The notes: generated from the sequence alone by a model not told the origin. Numbered from the stretch's first letter, positions 1 to 49,790 are shown. The stretch: 64,000 nucleotides of DNA from Arion vulgaris (GCA_020796225.1 CM036756.1:58434616-58498615); one strand, 5' to 3'. Program-made: numbers and translations.

Positions 1-199
1 TTGTAGCTCTCTACATTTTCATGTTTGGTGAGCCTTTTGGTTTTTTATTTGACATTATTTTTTTTATTTTTTTGTATGTATTCAAATATAGATGTTGGTC
101 TTCGCTATGTTTCTTGGGTGTCATGATTAGGTTTTCCAAACTCTCTTTGTTGGTGGATAATAATACTGTGTTGTGAGGATTATTTCGTTATTTTTCGTC

Positions 200-1571
200 T
201 TTACAGACGGTCAATTGGCAAGTGTTTTACTGTGACAACTTCTGAGTTTTCGCTTGTCCCTCTTGTCTTTTAGCTCATCCCTAAGTCTCTGTTCAAAAGA
301 TGCTGCACCTTTGCGTAATGTTGTTTTCCATATAACTCGATCATCAGCTAGTTTTTTCCATTTTCTGGGACTGATAGAAAAGTCATTCATTGAGGTCTTG
401 CAGACATCTTTATATCAGTTATCAGTTATATGAGGACTCTCATCATAGCACGCCGTAAATGTCCATACGTGCTCCGATCTCAGCCTCAGCAAATCTAGCG
501 CCGTAAAGTGGCCCAACACGCCAGTTCGATGTTTATTAATCAGTCTCTTTGCATATTTAGTATGTCACTCTTTTCGGGCTGCACCAATATTGAAACCCAT
601 CTTTCTCAATCTGGTCAGCGAGTGGGATTCACAGCCCTGAAACTCCTCAGTTCTGAAAGACTCTCTCAATGTGTGAAGAATGTCATTTCGATCCATAGCA
701 GCTCCTCTGATATTGTAGCCAAGTCAGCCAGTCTACCATTATATCTGAGCAGTGGTCTGCCTTGGTGCTATTCCCTTCGAAACTTCACAGAACAACATTT
801 GTTTTGATATGCGACAAATATCCATTCTTCGCACTTGCCCTAGCCATCAAAGTCTTCTACCGCTGAGCATGTTCAAGATGGAAGGCAAGTTTGAACTTTG
901 CAGTACTTCAGAGTTGGTTATCTTGTCAAACCACCTGATGTTCATTATCTACCGGAGACATCGAAGGTGAAAGATGTTAAGTCTTCTCTCGTGCCTTGAG
1001 TGGGTTGTCCATGTTTCTGAGACATATAGTAAATAACTGATTACATAGGCTCGATATATTTGAATCTTCGTCTGCACTGTCAGTTTTGTGTTGTTTCACG
1101 ATCGCTTTGATAGTTTGCCGAATGTAGTAGCCGCGCTACCTATTCGAGCGTTGATTTCTTTATCAAGAGAAAAGCTGGCAGTGACTATGGACCAGAGATA
1201 GCATAATTTTTGAACTGGTGTTAGATGGTTACCATTTAAAGGGATATTTGTTGATGTGTTATTTTCCTGACATAAAACCACTGTTTTGGTGACACTTATA
1301 GTCAGAGAAAACAGGTCGCGCCCTGGCAGAACTATTAATTAGGAATTGCAGTGTAGCTTCACTATGTGCAACTAAGGCAGCATCGTCAGCGAAAAAGAGT
1401 TCCTTGAGAACAATTTCTGTTGGTTTTGTTTTGGCGAGCCAAGTTGAAGAGTGAGCTATCAGATCTCGTGCGGAGGAAAACATCTCCATCAACATACCCG
1501 AAGGCGTGGTGTAATAAGGCTGCGAAAAGGATGCCAAAGAGAGTGGAGCAAAGACACAGCCCTGTTTGACT

Positions 1572-1575
<4 letters not shown>
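200..1575 (-). mobile_element. LINE fragment, reverse transcriptase C-terminal half (family L1)
   Basis: Minus-strand frames contain the LFADDAALVAHSEATLQ type motif of non-LTR reverse transcriptases (about 1330-1440), a thumb region (INARIGSAATTFGKL) and, at the 3' end, WKKLADDR with RDELKDKRDK. Broken by stops and frameshifts and interrupted at about 412-636 by another repeat. The same 3' end recurs on the + strand at 61460-61615. Confidence 0.8.
412..636 (-). repeat. Dispersed repeat S7, nested in a LINE
   Basis: Begins (minus strand) CTGTGAATCCCACTC and ends near CATATAACTGATAACTGAT. Contains the core GAGATCGGAGCAC, then a TATGGACAT-type string. Full copies at 24150-24372 and 28128-28350 and partial ones elsewhere define it. 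Here it splits the LINE between its domain-end region and its KDVCK motif. Confidence 0.7.

Positions 1576-1603
<28 letters not shown>
1573..1603. repeat. (TA)n microsatellite
   Basis: About 15 TA units at the truncated 5' edge of the L1 fragment. Confidence 0.95.
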
Positions 1604-1605
<2 letters not shown>

Positions 1606-1654
1606 AACTACTTACGCACATATAAACTAACACGACACGCATCCGAACATGTAT

Positions 1655-1860
1655 TTCTCTCGTACCAATATACGTTACATAGCGCCCGCAAGTAATCTCT
1701 CCATACCGCGATTTTCTGGGCAACTGGTTCAATCATTCCTTTTGAAATTATTCAATATTTCTCGCCTCGCTCAGTAAAGTTCGTTTCGGGATTTCTCTAG
1801 GACGTCCTTTCTTTGTTGAACTATTTGCCTCTCACTTCAATGTCTATTCTGTGATTTGTT
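1655..1860 (-). mobile_element. LINE 3' fragment, family L7
   Basis: Reverse complement shares runs with the + strand L7 copy at 11555-11955: GAAACGAACTTT, GGCGAGAAAT and the terminal TACGAGAGAAAT. No intact frame. Confidence 0.6.
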
Positions 1861-2579
1861 GATCATTTCTTCTGAGATTACCTCCAACATTTCTCCATCT
1901 TCTTATTTTTTTTAACAGTTGTTGCTAATGGTCATTTCTCTGATGACATCTTCTCTCCTGAATTTGTCCCATTTTGTGATCATATTTTTCGCAGAATTAT
2001 ATTTTCAAAGGCTTCGTTTGTTGTATCTTTCCTATCCAAGTATTTAATCTGCTCTTTTATTTTTCTTATTTTGGATTCCAGTGTGATATATGCATTACAT
2101 GACATAGATGTCTTAATAATTTTTGCTATATTGTAGCTTATTTTTAGATCAACTTTCGACGCAATGGGTGCTAAGTTGTTTGTTTTTCATTGCATATCTT
2201 GGTTGCTGTTTTTTTTTAACTCAACAAGGCAATATAATTTAGTTATTTTAAGATTACTTCAAAATGTTTTGCACATATGTGTTTGTGCTGCGGTGTCTGA
2301 TGACATCACTTTACCATCTTTATTCTTGATTAGGTTCCCAGTTGAAGTAAAAGTTGTAGTTAGTTATTTTAGTGTTTTGTAGAGCATTTTGCAAGTTCCA
2401 GGCTTAGCTACCTCCCCCTCCCTCCGGCCAGGATAGATCGACAGATGTTCTTATCTAACAGCTTTTTTCACTTCCTCTAGTCTATACTTTTCTTTAGCTT
2501 TAATATCGTCAGTTATATACATACATACATACACACAAGTACATTAACATATCTGTCACATCACTTCTGATATGTAGTA
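1861..2579. other. No gene seen, AT-rich repeat debris
   Basis: T-rich on the + strand with a short CATA/ACAC run near 2515-2540. The only open frames are short and low in complexity. Probably older LINE sequence. Confidence 0.5.
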
Positions 2580-2695
2580 TTATAGACTGAGAGACATAGC
2601 CTACTGTGGAGGAGATCGAAGCACTTATGGACTTATTGGTTCGATGTGCAGTGGGGATGATCCGACGACTAAACTGAACTAACCTTTTGAATTCT
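2580..2695 (+). repeat. SINE-like repeat S8, 3' part
   Basis: CTGAGAGACAT, then GGAGATCGAAGCACTTATGG and GGTTCGATGTG match a second copy at 25720-25830. The string is a diverged form of the 3' tail shared by several repeats in this window. Confidence 0.55.
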
Positions 2696-3139
2696 CCGTA
2701 AAGAGCTATCTCTTTTTTGTTTTTAATTTATTTTATCCAACACACTCTGATATAACCAAAACAAGAACAGTTCTTTTTTTTTTAAAGTTGTATGCCTCGG
2801 TTTCAAGAGGTTTTAATTTGTAATACTTCAGAAAACAAACAAACATTCACGTTTTGTTGGAAGAGGACATTGGTCTTATTAGTTATAGTCAGGTGGAGGT
2901 GGAAACCCACAGTCTTTTTTAGAGTCCTGTAGTTTTACTAGCAACTTTTTCATCTCGAGTTTGCAGTTGCTACTGAATTTATCAATAATTTCTTACCATG
3001 ACAACGAAACGTGTCAGTTCTAAAATTCGTTGATCGTCCCAAAATACAACAGATTGTTCTGGGTAGAACTTCTGTCACTTTAACAGTGCTTCTTAATTTT
3101 TCTTTCTCATTTTCAAATCATCAGTTACACAATGAATCT

Positions 3140-3755
3140 ATCTTTAACGTTGTTTCCTCTTCTTCTCTTCGCCAGGATGCCTTCTTCAGTAGCGATCTTA
3201 ACGCTGTTTCCTCTTCTTCTCTTCGCCAGGATGCCTTCTTCAGTAGCGATCTTAACGCTGTTTCTTCTCTTCGCCAGGATGCCTTCTTCAGTAGCGATCT
3301 AACGTTGTTTCTCTTCTTTCGCCAGGATGCCTCTTCAGTAGCGATCTTAACGCTGCATATCTTCTTCCAGGATGCCTTAAGCGACTAACGTTGTTTCTCT
3401 TCTTCTCTTCGCCAGGATGCCTTTTCAGTAGCGATCTTAACGTTGTTTCCTCTTTCACAGATGCCTTCTTTAGCGATTTCGTTGTTTCCTCTTTTCTCTC
3501 GCCAGATGCCTCTTATGCATCTTAACGTTGTTTCCTCTTCTTCTTCTCTTCGCCAGGATGCCTTCTTCAGTAGCGATCTTAACGTTGTTTCCTCTTCTTC
3601 TTCTCTTCACCAGGATGCCTTCTTCAGTAGCGATCTTAACGTTGTTTCCTCTTCTTCTTTTTCCCAGGATGCCTTCTTCAGTAGCGATCTTAACGTTGTT
3701 TCCTCTTCTTCTCTTCGCCAGGATGCCTTCTTCAGTAGCGATCTTCTCCACCCTC
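3140..3755. repeat. Minisatellite of about 54-57 bp units born from LINE L3
   Basis: Around 11 imperfect units, each holding CTCTTCGCCAGGATGCCTTC and CAGTAGCGATCTTAACG. The unit equals one stretch of the L3 LINE (31430-31500). It keeps several overlapping frames open, which produce spurious ORFs on both strands. Confidence 0.92.
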
Positions 3756-3811
3756 GTGCATTTTTATATGTTCAAGATTCTTTAATTTTCCCATTTCTAT
3801 GTGTAGCATAA

Positions 3812-4290
3812 ACCACTCCGTCATAGAATAAATGTTAATTGAGATCAGAATTTAAGTTATACGGTGCTACGAGAACCAATAATGACATACATATGCGAGT
3901 CATGGACAATAAACAAACAGATCGAAAAATCTCTGAAGGCCACCGAGATGTGGTTTTACAGAAGAATGGTGAGAATCCATGGACTGCTAAAATGACTATG
4001 TTGAGGTGTTGAATGAGGTCAAGACGCAGAGAAAACTTATATTTAAATAAGAAAGAGGCAGTCATCATTTTTCGGGTTTATGATAAGAAAGGAGATTTAG
4101 AACACATTGTAACAACTGGTAAAATCGAGGATAGACGAGACAAAGGAAGACAGAGAGAGAAAATTGTGGATAGCCTGACATCATGGCACGAAAGAGCGTC
4201 AATATCTGAGATGATAACAAACACCAGAGACATAGATTTGTGAAGATCCATGATCGCCTACACCAGACGGCACGGCACCTGATGATTATG
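3812..4290 (+). mobile_element. LINE 3' fragment, family L2, inserted in L3 with TSD
   Basis: Encodes, with frame breaks, a reverse-transcriptase C-terminus: CESWTINKQ-like region, EMWFYRRM, LEHIVTTGKIE, SLTSWHERAS. Flanked by 7-bp direct repeats AGCATAA (3805-3811, 4291-4297) that join the two halves of L3. Confidence 0.85.
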
Positions 4291-4691
4291 AGCATAAGCC
4301 AATTTTGTTATTGTTTTTAGTTCCTTCTGGATATTTCTTTTTTCTACTCTCTATCCATGGGATACAAAGGACTCTTATGTCAAACTTTTATTCAAAAGCA
4401 TATATGATTTTCCTCTGTCTTGTTAAATGTCCATGCTTCACATCATTACGTTGTCAATGACACTATGCATGTTCTTAACATTCTGATCTTTGTTCTCCAT
4501 TCCAAACTGAAATTAGTTTATCCCATCAGTATAAATAGGAAATGTATGCATCATAGTGATGATAATGGCATCAAGTAAGTCCCGAGAGACAATGGAGGAT
4601 TTTGGCGTTTTTGTTTTCTCATGGCACATATCTTGTCATCGAATTGTTCAAGTCTTTCTTTATTGGTTAGCTGAAATAAAATATGTAAATC

Positions 4692-4835
4692 CCATCCGAG
4701 TGGTTACCAGGGCCCAAATTTGAGGTGTAAAGAATAGAACCACTTACCTGTCACGCATGTCGTAAGAGGCGTATCAGGAGGTTTGGCTGAAATCGGATGC
4801 ATGTGTCCGCTAGGAATGCTAACCCGAAACAAATG
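4692..4835 (+). mobile_element. SINE S1, partial copy
   Basis: CGAGTGGTTACCAGGGCCC head, then GTAAAGAATAGAACCAC and GCATGTCGTAAGAGGCG, as in copies at 21658, 30132 and 32497. The 3' half is missing or diverged. Confidence 0.75.
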
Positions 4836-4889
4836 CTTGCAGAAAACGGATGCACCAGGCGTAAGGCGCATAACATGGTGCACCCATCA

Positions 4890-5170
4890 CAATGAGGAAT
4901 GGGATAACGGATTCTACGGTCACCAATCTGCCTCGGAGATTTAGCCACGCAGTAAGAATGTCAGACCTACCATCACGAGGGTGGCCAAAACTTACTGCGG
5001 GAAGAGGTCGGCACAAACGAGAAAGCAGAAATCATAGGAATTATATCCTACAGAACTGCCCCCAGTATGCAGACTTGAGAAGAAAGAGGTGGCCCACTTA
5101 CACCAGCGTTCAAGACAAACGGTATGGCGTGGCTGATAATCTGAGGCAGGCGGCTGCCTTTATTAGATAA
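4890..5170 (+). mobile_element. LINE fragment, RNase H-side C-terminus (family L4-like)
   Basis: Open frame with YILQNCPQYADLRRKRWPTY and GVADNLRQAAAFI, the cysteine-bearing end of RNase H-containing LINEs. No start of its own. Followed by AAGAAGAAG. Confidence 0.7.
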
Positions 5171-5199
5171 TCCGAAATCACAATCTAGTGAGAACGCAG

Positions 5200-5700
5200 A
5201 AGAAGAAGAAATATGGAAATCCAAGCTATATAGTTTTAACCCTTTCGCTGCTACATATGTTCAGAAGGCTGAGCTAACAATAGCTACTCTTTGTTTCTAG
5301 GTCACAAACGTGAATGTACGCCTATAGCAGTGACAGTAGCAATGTATAACGTGTTAACACGTCTTTAGCCCACAAAGGAGAGATAATAATAGACGTGTTA
5401 ATGCGTCTTTAGAAGTGCATGGGAAAAATGTATATATACGTCCTTAGCAGCTAAAGGGTTAAAACTAAATTACGAATTTCCAATTCCAATGGTGTCTCAA
5501 CATTAACATATGTCAGCGTGAGTTGGAAAATGACTAACGATGTAGAAAGTAAGTTGAATGTATTTCAAAAGAAATGTCTATGAAAAAGAAATAAAGACAA
5601 CATCGGACGTCTAGTCAACCACTTGCAATACATGTTATATAAGCAAGAGAAGATGAAGATATGTTTGGCATACTTTGAGAAGAAACGATGAAAGAATCAC
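5200..5700 (+). mobile_element. LINE 3' fragment, family L7, carrying a MITE
   Basis: Matches the L7 copy at 20235-20655 on both sides of the MITE at 5240-5458: TATATAG before, AACTAAATTACGAATTT after, then ATGACTAACGATGTAGAAAG. Confidence 0.7.
5240..5458. mobile_element. TTAA-flanked MITE, piggyBac type
   Basis: Terminal inverted repeats CCCTTTCGCTGCTA and CCCTTTAGCTGCTA (reverse complement), flanked by TTAA at 5236-5239 and 5459-5462. 219 bases, non-coding. The L7 copy at 20235-20655 shows the uninterrupted target site. Confidence 0.88.
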
Positions 5701-6004
5701 AAAGTGTAATAGTTTACCTAGTACAAGGCCCCAGGAAAGTTTAACAATAAAGAAAAGAAAAGAATTTCTCTTCTCCAGAGGTAGGACCATTAAGAATGAT
5801 CTGAATGAAAATATCTCAGCACTGCAGATCTCTGCTACGTATATCAAAGACTCGTGGGACTGTCTCTTCATAAACTAATTTCCTGTCCACAAAGATAACG
5901 AATTCAATAACACATCACACAACTGTTTACAGGTTCGGATATCTATTTAATGAAATGCAATGCTCTCTTACCTGAGAGCAAAAAATTACAATAATAGACC
6001 CTTC

Positions 6005-7015
6005 TTAGGTTAGTTAGTTTGTTCCTTTCGTGCCAAAGGCGGCACATATGGCAGAGGTTGTAGATCTCCATGTGATACGGTTCTTTGCTAGCAGTTGGAG
6101 ATCTTGTATGGTTTTACATCCCAATAGTTTACTTTCTTGTTGGATGGTTCTTCGAAGAGTGGTCTTTGGTCTTCCACGTTTTCTTTTCCAAACTGGTGAC
6201 CACATAAGGACTTGTCGATTTAGTCTCTTTTCGTCTGCTCTAAGAACATGACCTAAATATTTCCACCTTCGTTTCCTTATTATATTTGATACGGGTTGTT
6301 GGTATGTTCTACAGGGTGTTCAAGATAATTGCAGCCCCATTGACAATTCGAAAGTTGCCAGGTACACATTGAGTTGTGTTTATTTACTAATTATACCGGT
6401 TCTAACTAGCTCGTCCTACGTCACATTTGTTCATCGCCCCTTCCCGCACTACAATTACACACCGTCACACAACCTTGACCTATACTACGTCATAACTGAA
6501 CCTTCTCATTTCCATACATATATGCCAGATTAGCTCCATTCACGGGCTGATTTTAAGTTGAACACCCTGTATCTCTCACTGTGTTGTTAGAAACGAAATC
6601 ACTCCATTTTACTTTTAATAATTTTCGGAGACATTTATTCTCCAAGCTGTCCAGTTTCTTATCAATTTTCTTTGTTGATTTCCAACTTTCACAACCATAG
6701 GTCAGTACAGGAATCACATATGACCTAAATAATTTAACTTTGTGCATATACTAAGGTCTTGAGATTGCCAGATATTCGTTAATTTAGTGAAGGCACTAGC
6801 TGCTATAGCAATACGAGAGTTTATTTCTTTCATCGTGTCTCCGTTGTTTGACACTTTACTACCCAAATATGTACAATGTTCAACTTTCTCCAGTGTTTGA
6901 CCATTTATTACGATGTTGTCTGTCGAGTTTGTGAGGTCCATAATTTTGGTCTTGGCAGAATTAATCTGGAGACCAACCTGTTCTGCAAGTGTGCACCTTC
7001 TTAGGTGCTCAATAC
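6005..7015 (-). mobile_element. LINE fragment, reverse transcriptase C-terminus (family L6)
   Basis: Minus-strand frames give VEHCTYLGSKVSNNGDTMKE, PVLTYGCESW, NKCLRKLLKVKW and KRKRGRPKTTLRRT, all typical of non-LTR element C-termini. Split by a MITE at 6312-6569; the sequence reads through once that insert is left out. Confidence 0.85.
6312..6569. mobile_element. TA-flanked MITE (Tc1/mariner type) inside LINE L6
   Basis: 258 bases with inverted termini CAGGGTGTTCAA and flanking TA at 6310-6311 and 6570-6571. Non-coding. Its termini resemble those of Tc1/mariner derivatives. Confidence 0.82.
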
Positions 7016-7307
7016 AAATTATATCAGAATAAAATATGATTTCACAGGTAACAGTTCTGTTTCATCGTCAATTAGGACATAAGTAGTATCTATCTAAAGG
7101 CACAATTCCTTAGCAACAACTCACATTAACTTGCTTTATTCTCTACTCTAACTGGAAAATCAACTGTCTCTAAGAATTCACTGCAAGGTAACCAAGTCAT
7201 ATTACAACAAGTTTACAATAGTTCTTTACCTTAGCAGCATTGCGTAAGGAATTCTAAAGTCGTCCGAAACTTCTGTCTACACGAAGTTGGTTAGTACTTT
7301 GCTGAAA
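7016..7307. other. No feature seen
   Basis: AT-rich sequence without coding potential or recognisable repeat. Confidence 0.4.
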
Positions 7308-7462
7308 AGTCTGTCATCCGGTCATCTAGTCATCTGGTATCTGGTCATCTGGTCATCAGAAATCTGGTCATCAGAAATCTGGTCATCTGGTATCTGGTCA
7401 TCTGGTATCTGGTCATCTGGTATCTGGCATCTAGTCATCTGGTCATCAGGTATCTGGCCATC
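7308..7462. repeat. Minisatellite TCATCTGG/TATCTGG
   Basis: About ten irregular units built from GGTCATCTGG and GGTATCTGG. Confidence 0.93.
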
Positions 7463-7611
7463 TATTCGGAACAATCATGATTGTTCTGAGATTGTCCCCT
7501 TGAAATCATAACACTTCTAGTTGGGTGTTCGCAACATCACCAAATGTTCCTCTATGATTGAGAAGTTCTATTTTTTTCTTCTCTGGAAAAATCATATCTT
7601 TTAGTAAAGCT

Positions 7612-7638
7612 TCTCTCTCTCTCTCTCTCTCTCTCTCT
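7612..7638. repeat. (CT)n microsatellite
   Basis: Uninterrupted CT run. Confidence 0.95.
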
Positions 7639-7964
7639 ATGTTCTTCGTTCAAAGTCTTCTGCCTAATGTCCTACCTCTTCGAGAGCTTATTCTCAACTG
7701 TCCTTTAGTCATAACTAAACTAGCTTAATTCCGACGAACAAACAACCCACTGCCCCTTCCCTGGTCTCGAGATATCCGACTTAACGGGAGTCCTCGAATA
7801 CTCCGGGATAAATCACGGCTCGAGTTTGAATACTTTATTGGTCAACACTTGATCTAGTAAACAAGTCATTCAAATACTAATTTTGGTCAAGGACGCCAAG
7901 TGCAAGTACGGGACTCGGGTTGACCGCCTATATTCGTAGATAACAGTGGAACTGTTACAAAATC

Positions 7965-8115
7965 AGGTGTTAACGGGGACGGCAATGATTCAAGAAAGAA
8001 AGGACGTCCTATGGAAACCATGGAACGAACTTTACTGGAAGGCGATAAATATCAGACTCATGTCCATATAAGAGAATGAACGAGTTGCCCAGGATAGAGT
8101 GGCATTGATAAATAG
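7965..8115 (+). mobile_element. LINE 3' fragment, family L7
   Basis: GGACGTCCTATGG, ACGAACTTTACTGG and GAGTTGCCCAGGATAGAG align with the L7 copy at 11800-11900. 5'-truncated. Confidence 0.65.
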
Positions 8116-8484
8116 TAAGCTAGCAGGTCATTCATCAGAAGTTACAGTCTAGCTTTACAAAAATACAGTATTCCAGTCTCTTGTAGCGACTTGCGGATCT
8201 TGAAGACGAGGATTTATTTATTTCTGTATAGAGCTAGCTGCTAATATTAAGTATGCATGTATTACTTGTCAGATTTCCTATTCATGATTCATTTTAGTAG
8301 TCTGTCTGTGTGTTGCTATAGCAGGTATTCTGCAGACCTAAATATTGACCTCCTTTTCTTGTGGTTTCGAAAAAAGTGCATTTTTATATTGAATTTTTTG
8401 CACGACAAATGTGCTTCAACAATTTTTATTAGTATGTTTCTCTCGAATTTTAGCCAATGAATAGCGACATACACTGTTTTTCCT

Positions 8485-8504
8485 TGACGTCGGCAGCCAT
8501 TTTC
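8485..8504. promoter_or_regulatory. Possible GRK promoter motifs: CRE-like and YY1-like
   Basis: About 115-130 bases upstream of the start codon there is a near-CRE (TGACGTCG, 8485-8492) that runs into a minus-strand YY1-type motif (AAAATGGCTGCC, 8492-8503). This small patch is CpG-containing in AT-rich surroundings. No TATA box or transcription start can be fixed by reading alone. A 5' UTR intron is possible. Confidence 0.3.
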
Positions 8505-8616
8505 AAGCGCTTTACCACACCCTGGAGGAGTGAGTTGAAATAGAACCATTCATTTCATGCAGTTAGGGCTTGTATTCCGCAGAGATGTTGCAGGATTAAG
8601 ATTACGTGCAAATTAG

Positions 8617-47577
<38,961 letters not shown>

Positions 47578-47854
47578 ATGTATTATTATATAGGTTAAAT
47601 TGTTTTTTGGTACGTAAAAGATATTTTATTTTAAATATTGGAAAGTCAAAGGTTCATGTTTGAAGCTACTCGTTCATCATTGATTGACCTCTTTGTCTCA
47701 GGAGACAATGGGGGTTATTTAACGTAGTTTGAAGCTACTAAAGTATATAATACTGTTATATGTTATATATGTATTTCATGGACAGATCAAATACGTTTTC
47801 AAATTTTAATTTTGTACTTTGACGTTTTCTACTCATAATTTATTCTTCTTTGCT

Positions 47855-48640
47855 CTTATTTTGATCTGATCAAACCATTTAGTACTGTTGTTCTCATCTG
47901 ATCAAATTATTTAGTACTGTTGTTTTTATTTGATCAAGTCAATAAGTACTATTGTTCTCATTTGATCAAATCAATAAGTACTATTGTTCTCATTTGATCA
48001 AATCAATAAGTACTATTGTTCTCATTTGATCAAATCAATAAGTACTATTGTTCTCATTTGATCAAATCAATAAGTACTATTGTTCTCATTTGATCAAATC
48101 AATAAGTACTATTGTTCTCATTTGATCAAATCAATAAGCACTATTGTTCTCATTTGATCAAATCAATAAGTACTATTGTTCTCATCTGATCAAATCAATA
48201 AGTACTGTTGTTTTTATTTGTTCAAGTCAATAAGTATTATTGTTCTCATTTGATCAAATCAATAAGTACTTTTGTTCTCATCTGATCAAATCAATAAGCA
48301 CTATTGTTCTCATTTGATCAAATCAATAAGTACTATTGTTCTCATCTGATCAAATCAATAAGTACTGTTGTTTTTATTTGATCAAATCAATAAGTACTGT
48401 TGTTTTTATTTGATCAAACCAATAAGTACTATTGTTCTAATCTGATCAAATCAATAAGTACTATTGTTCTCATTTGATCAAATCAATAAGTACTGTTGTT
48501 CTCATTTGATCAAATCAATAAGTACTATTGTTCTCATTTGATCAAATCAATACTATTGTTCTCATTTGATCAAATCAATAAGTACTGTTGTTCTCATCTG
48601 ATCAAATCATTTAGTACTGTTGTTCTCATCTGTTATCTGA
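47855..48640. repeat. 32-bp array with palindrome TTTGATCAAA
   Basis: About 24 units of AATCAATAAGTACTATTGTT, CTCAT and TTGATCA. Each unit holds the palindrome TTTGATCAAA or a one-base variant. Starts about 280 bases after the putative GRK stop. Confidence 0.95.
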
Positions 48641-48697
48641 TCAAAATAGCAGAAAATTATTTGAAATTGTAGATTGGTAAAGATAACATTGATTTAA

Positions 48698-49331
48698 CCC
48701 TTTGAACCCTGGCCACCTGTACCTTAAAATTCCCTTCCCGGATCTCCTGAGCAAAAACAGCCCATATCAGAGTTATATTAAAATACAATAATTTAGCACA
48801 CTTAAGTGCTGTATAATTTGTTATTGACTTACCCCATCATCTGAAAAACTTTTTTGGATTTAATATGTAGGTGTGGACGCGAATACTTCTGTATATGTAG
48901 ATTTTTCTCCAGATTGAACACATTTTGAATATCAATCAATTAAAACAATTCTTCATCGTCTAAATGATCATCTATCTCACTTTCTATATCCTTATCAGAA
49001 TAATCACATTCTAAGTCTAATTCATCTTCAGATTCATTCAAAACAAGTACAGCAGCTTGCTCTATTGTTATACTTTTAGAATGATCATTTCCGAAAAATG
49101 TAGAACATCTTTTCGACATAAAAATGCTAAATTAATTACCTTACCAGTACAACAAAATCACACAACAGCGTCCACCATCTCACAAGACCATGTAGAATAC
49201 TTGGGTTGTGTTTGACATCACATTTGTACACAATTTATTTTCAAATAATGAAAAAATATTCGCAGGCCGATGTATCGGAATATGCACTGCTTACATTCAA
49301 TCCCAAAATATCGGAAGCCCGGATCTAATGG
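48698..49331 (-). mobile_element. piggyBac-derived non-autonomous element, copy 1
   Basis: TTAA at 48694-48697 and 49332-49335. Ends CCCTTTGAACCCTGG and, reversed, CCATTAGATCCGGG. It contains a short minus-strand ORF (next entry). A related copy lies at 60185-61120. The catalytic domain of the transposase is absent. Confidence 0.82.
48940..49119 (-). CDS. 59-residue ORF, N-terminus of a piggyBac-type transposase
   Basis: Starts MSKRCSTFFGND, continues TIEQAAVLVLNESEDELDLE and then a run of Asp/Glu/Ser (DYSDKDIESEIDDHLDDEEL), stop TAA. The acidic, low-complexity start resembles the N-termini of piggyBac transposases and PGBD proteins. There is no DDD catalytic region, so it cannot transpose DNA. 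It is either a relic or a retained short peptide frame. Confidence 0.6.
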   Translation of the reverse strand: MSKRCSTFFGNDHSKSITIEQAAVLVLNESEDELDLECDYSDKDIESEIDDHLDDEELF

Positions 49332-49555
49332 TTAAAGTTATAAATTCTTCTCTTAGACTAATTAATGGTAGGTTCTACAGCTTTCTGGCAAGACCAATAG
49401 GTATTCAGTCTTCTTTGGAAGATGTCAAAGGTTATTGAAGCTGATATTTCCTGTAACTCCTTACTCTCAAGTCCACATGTGCCCAGTTCTCTTCTAATGC
49501 AACATTTCGTTCCAGTTTAACATCATCAATTGCTTAATCATCCATCAGATAATTT

Positions 49556-49790
49556 CATTGTGGTCTCTGTGGCCTTTGCCTTGTATTTCAATGGTTGTGG
49601 GTTTGAATCCGCACTGTTCTGTTCATGAATGCATTTATTCCAGAGGCCCTCCAGGATTGTTGCCAGAGCTACGGAGTGCATACTTTGTGCAATACTTTCT
49701 GAAGGTGGTGTCATTTCTGCAGAGGGGGGCCGACGAGCCATATGGGGTAAAACTCAACACAATGAAGTAAATCCTTTGGCTTTAGACCCT
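49556..49790 (+). mobile_element. tRNA-derived SINE S3
   Basis: GTGGTCTCTGTGGCC head with a short deletion, GGGTTTGAATCCGCACTG (B-box), tail AAATCCTTTGGCTTTAGACC. Confidence 0.78.

Larger units (their letters stand above)
3045..4520 (-). mobile_element. LINE 3' fragment, family L3, interrupted
   Basis: Both ends align by eye with the cleaner L3 copy at 31305-32025 (minus). It is interrupted by a second LINE (3812-4290), and part of it has expanded into a minisatellite (3140-3755). The segment after the interruption resumes where the first stopped. Confidence 0.75.

Noticed and set aside
3011..3811. Open frames of 125 and 122 codons on + and 93 on -
   Set aside because: All run through the ~55-bp minisatellite; open frames in several phases and on both strands are a product of the repeat unit.
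47855..48640. CRISPR-like array
   Set aside because: Units are contiguous with no unique spacers, and the genome is animal.
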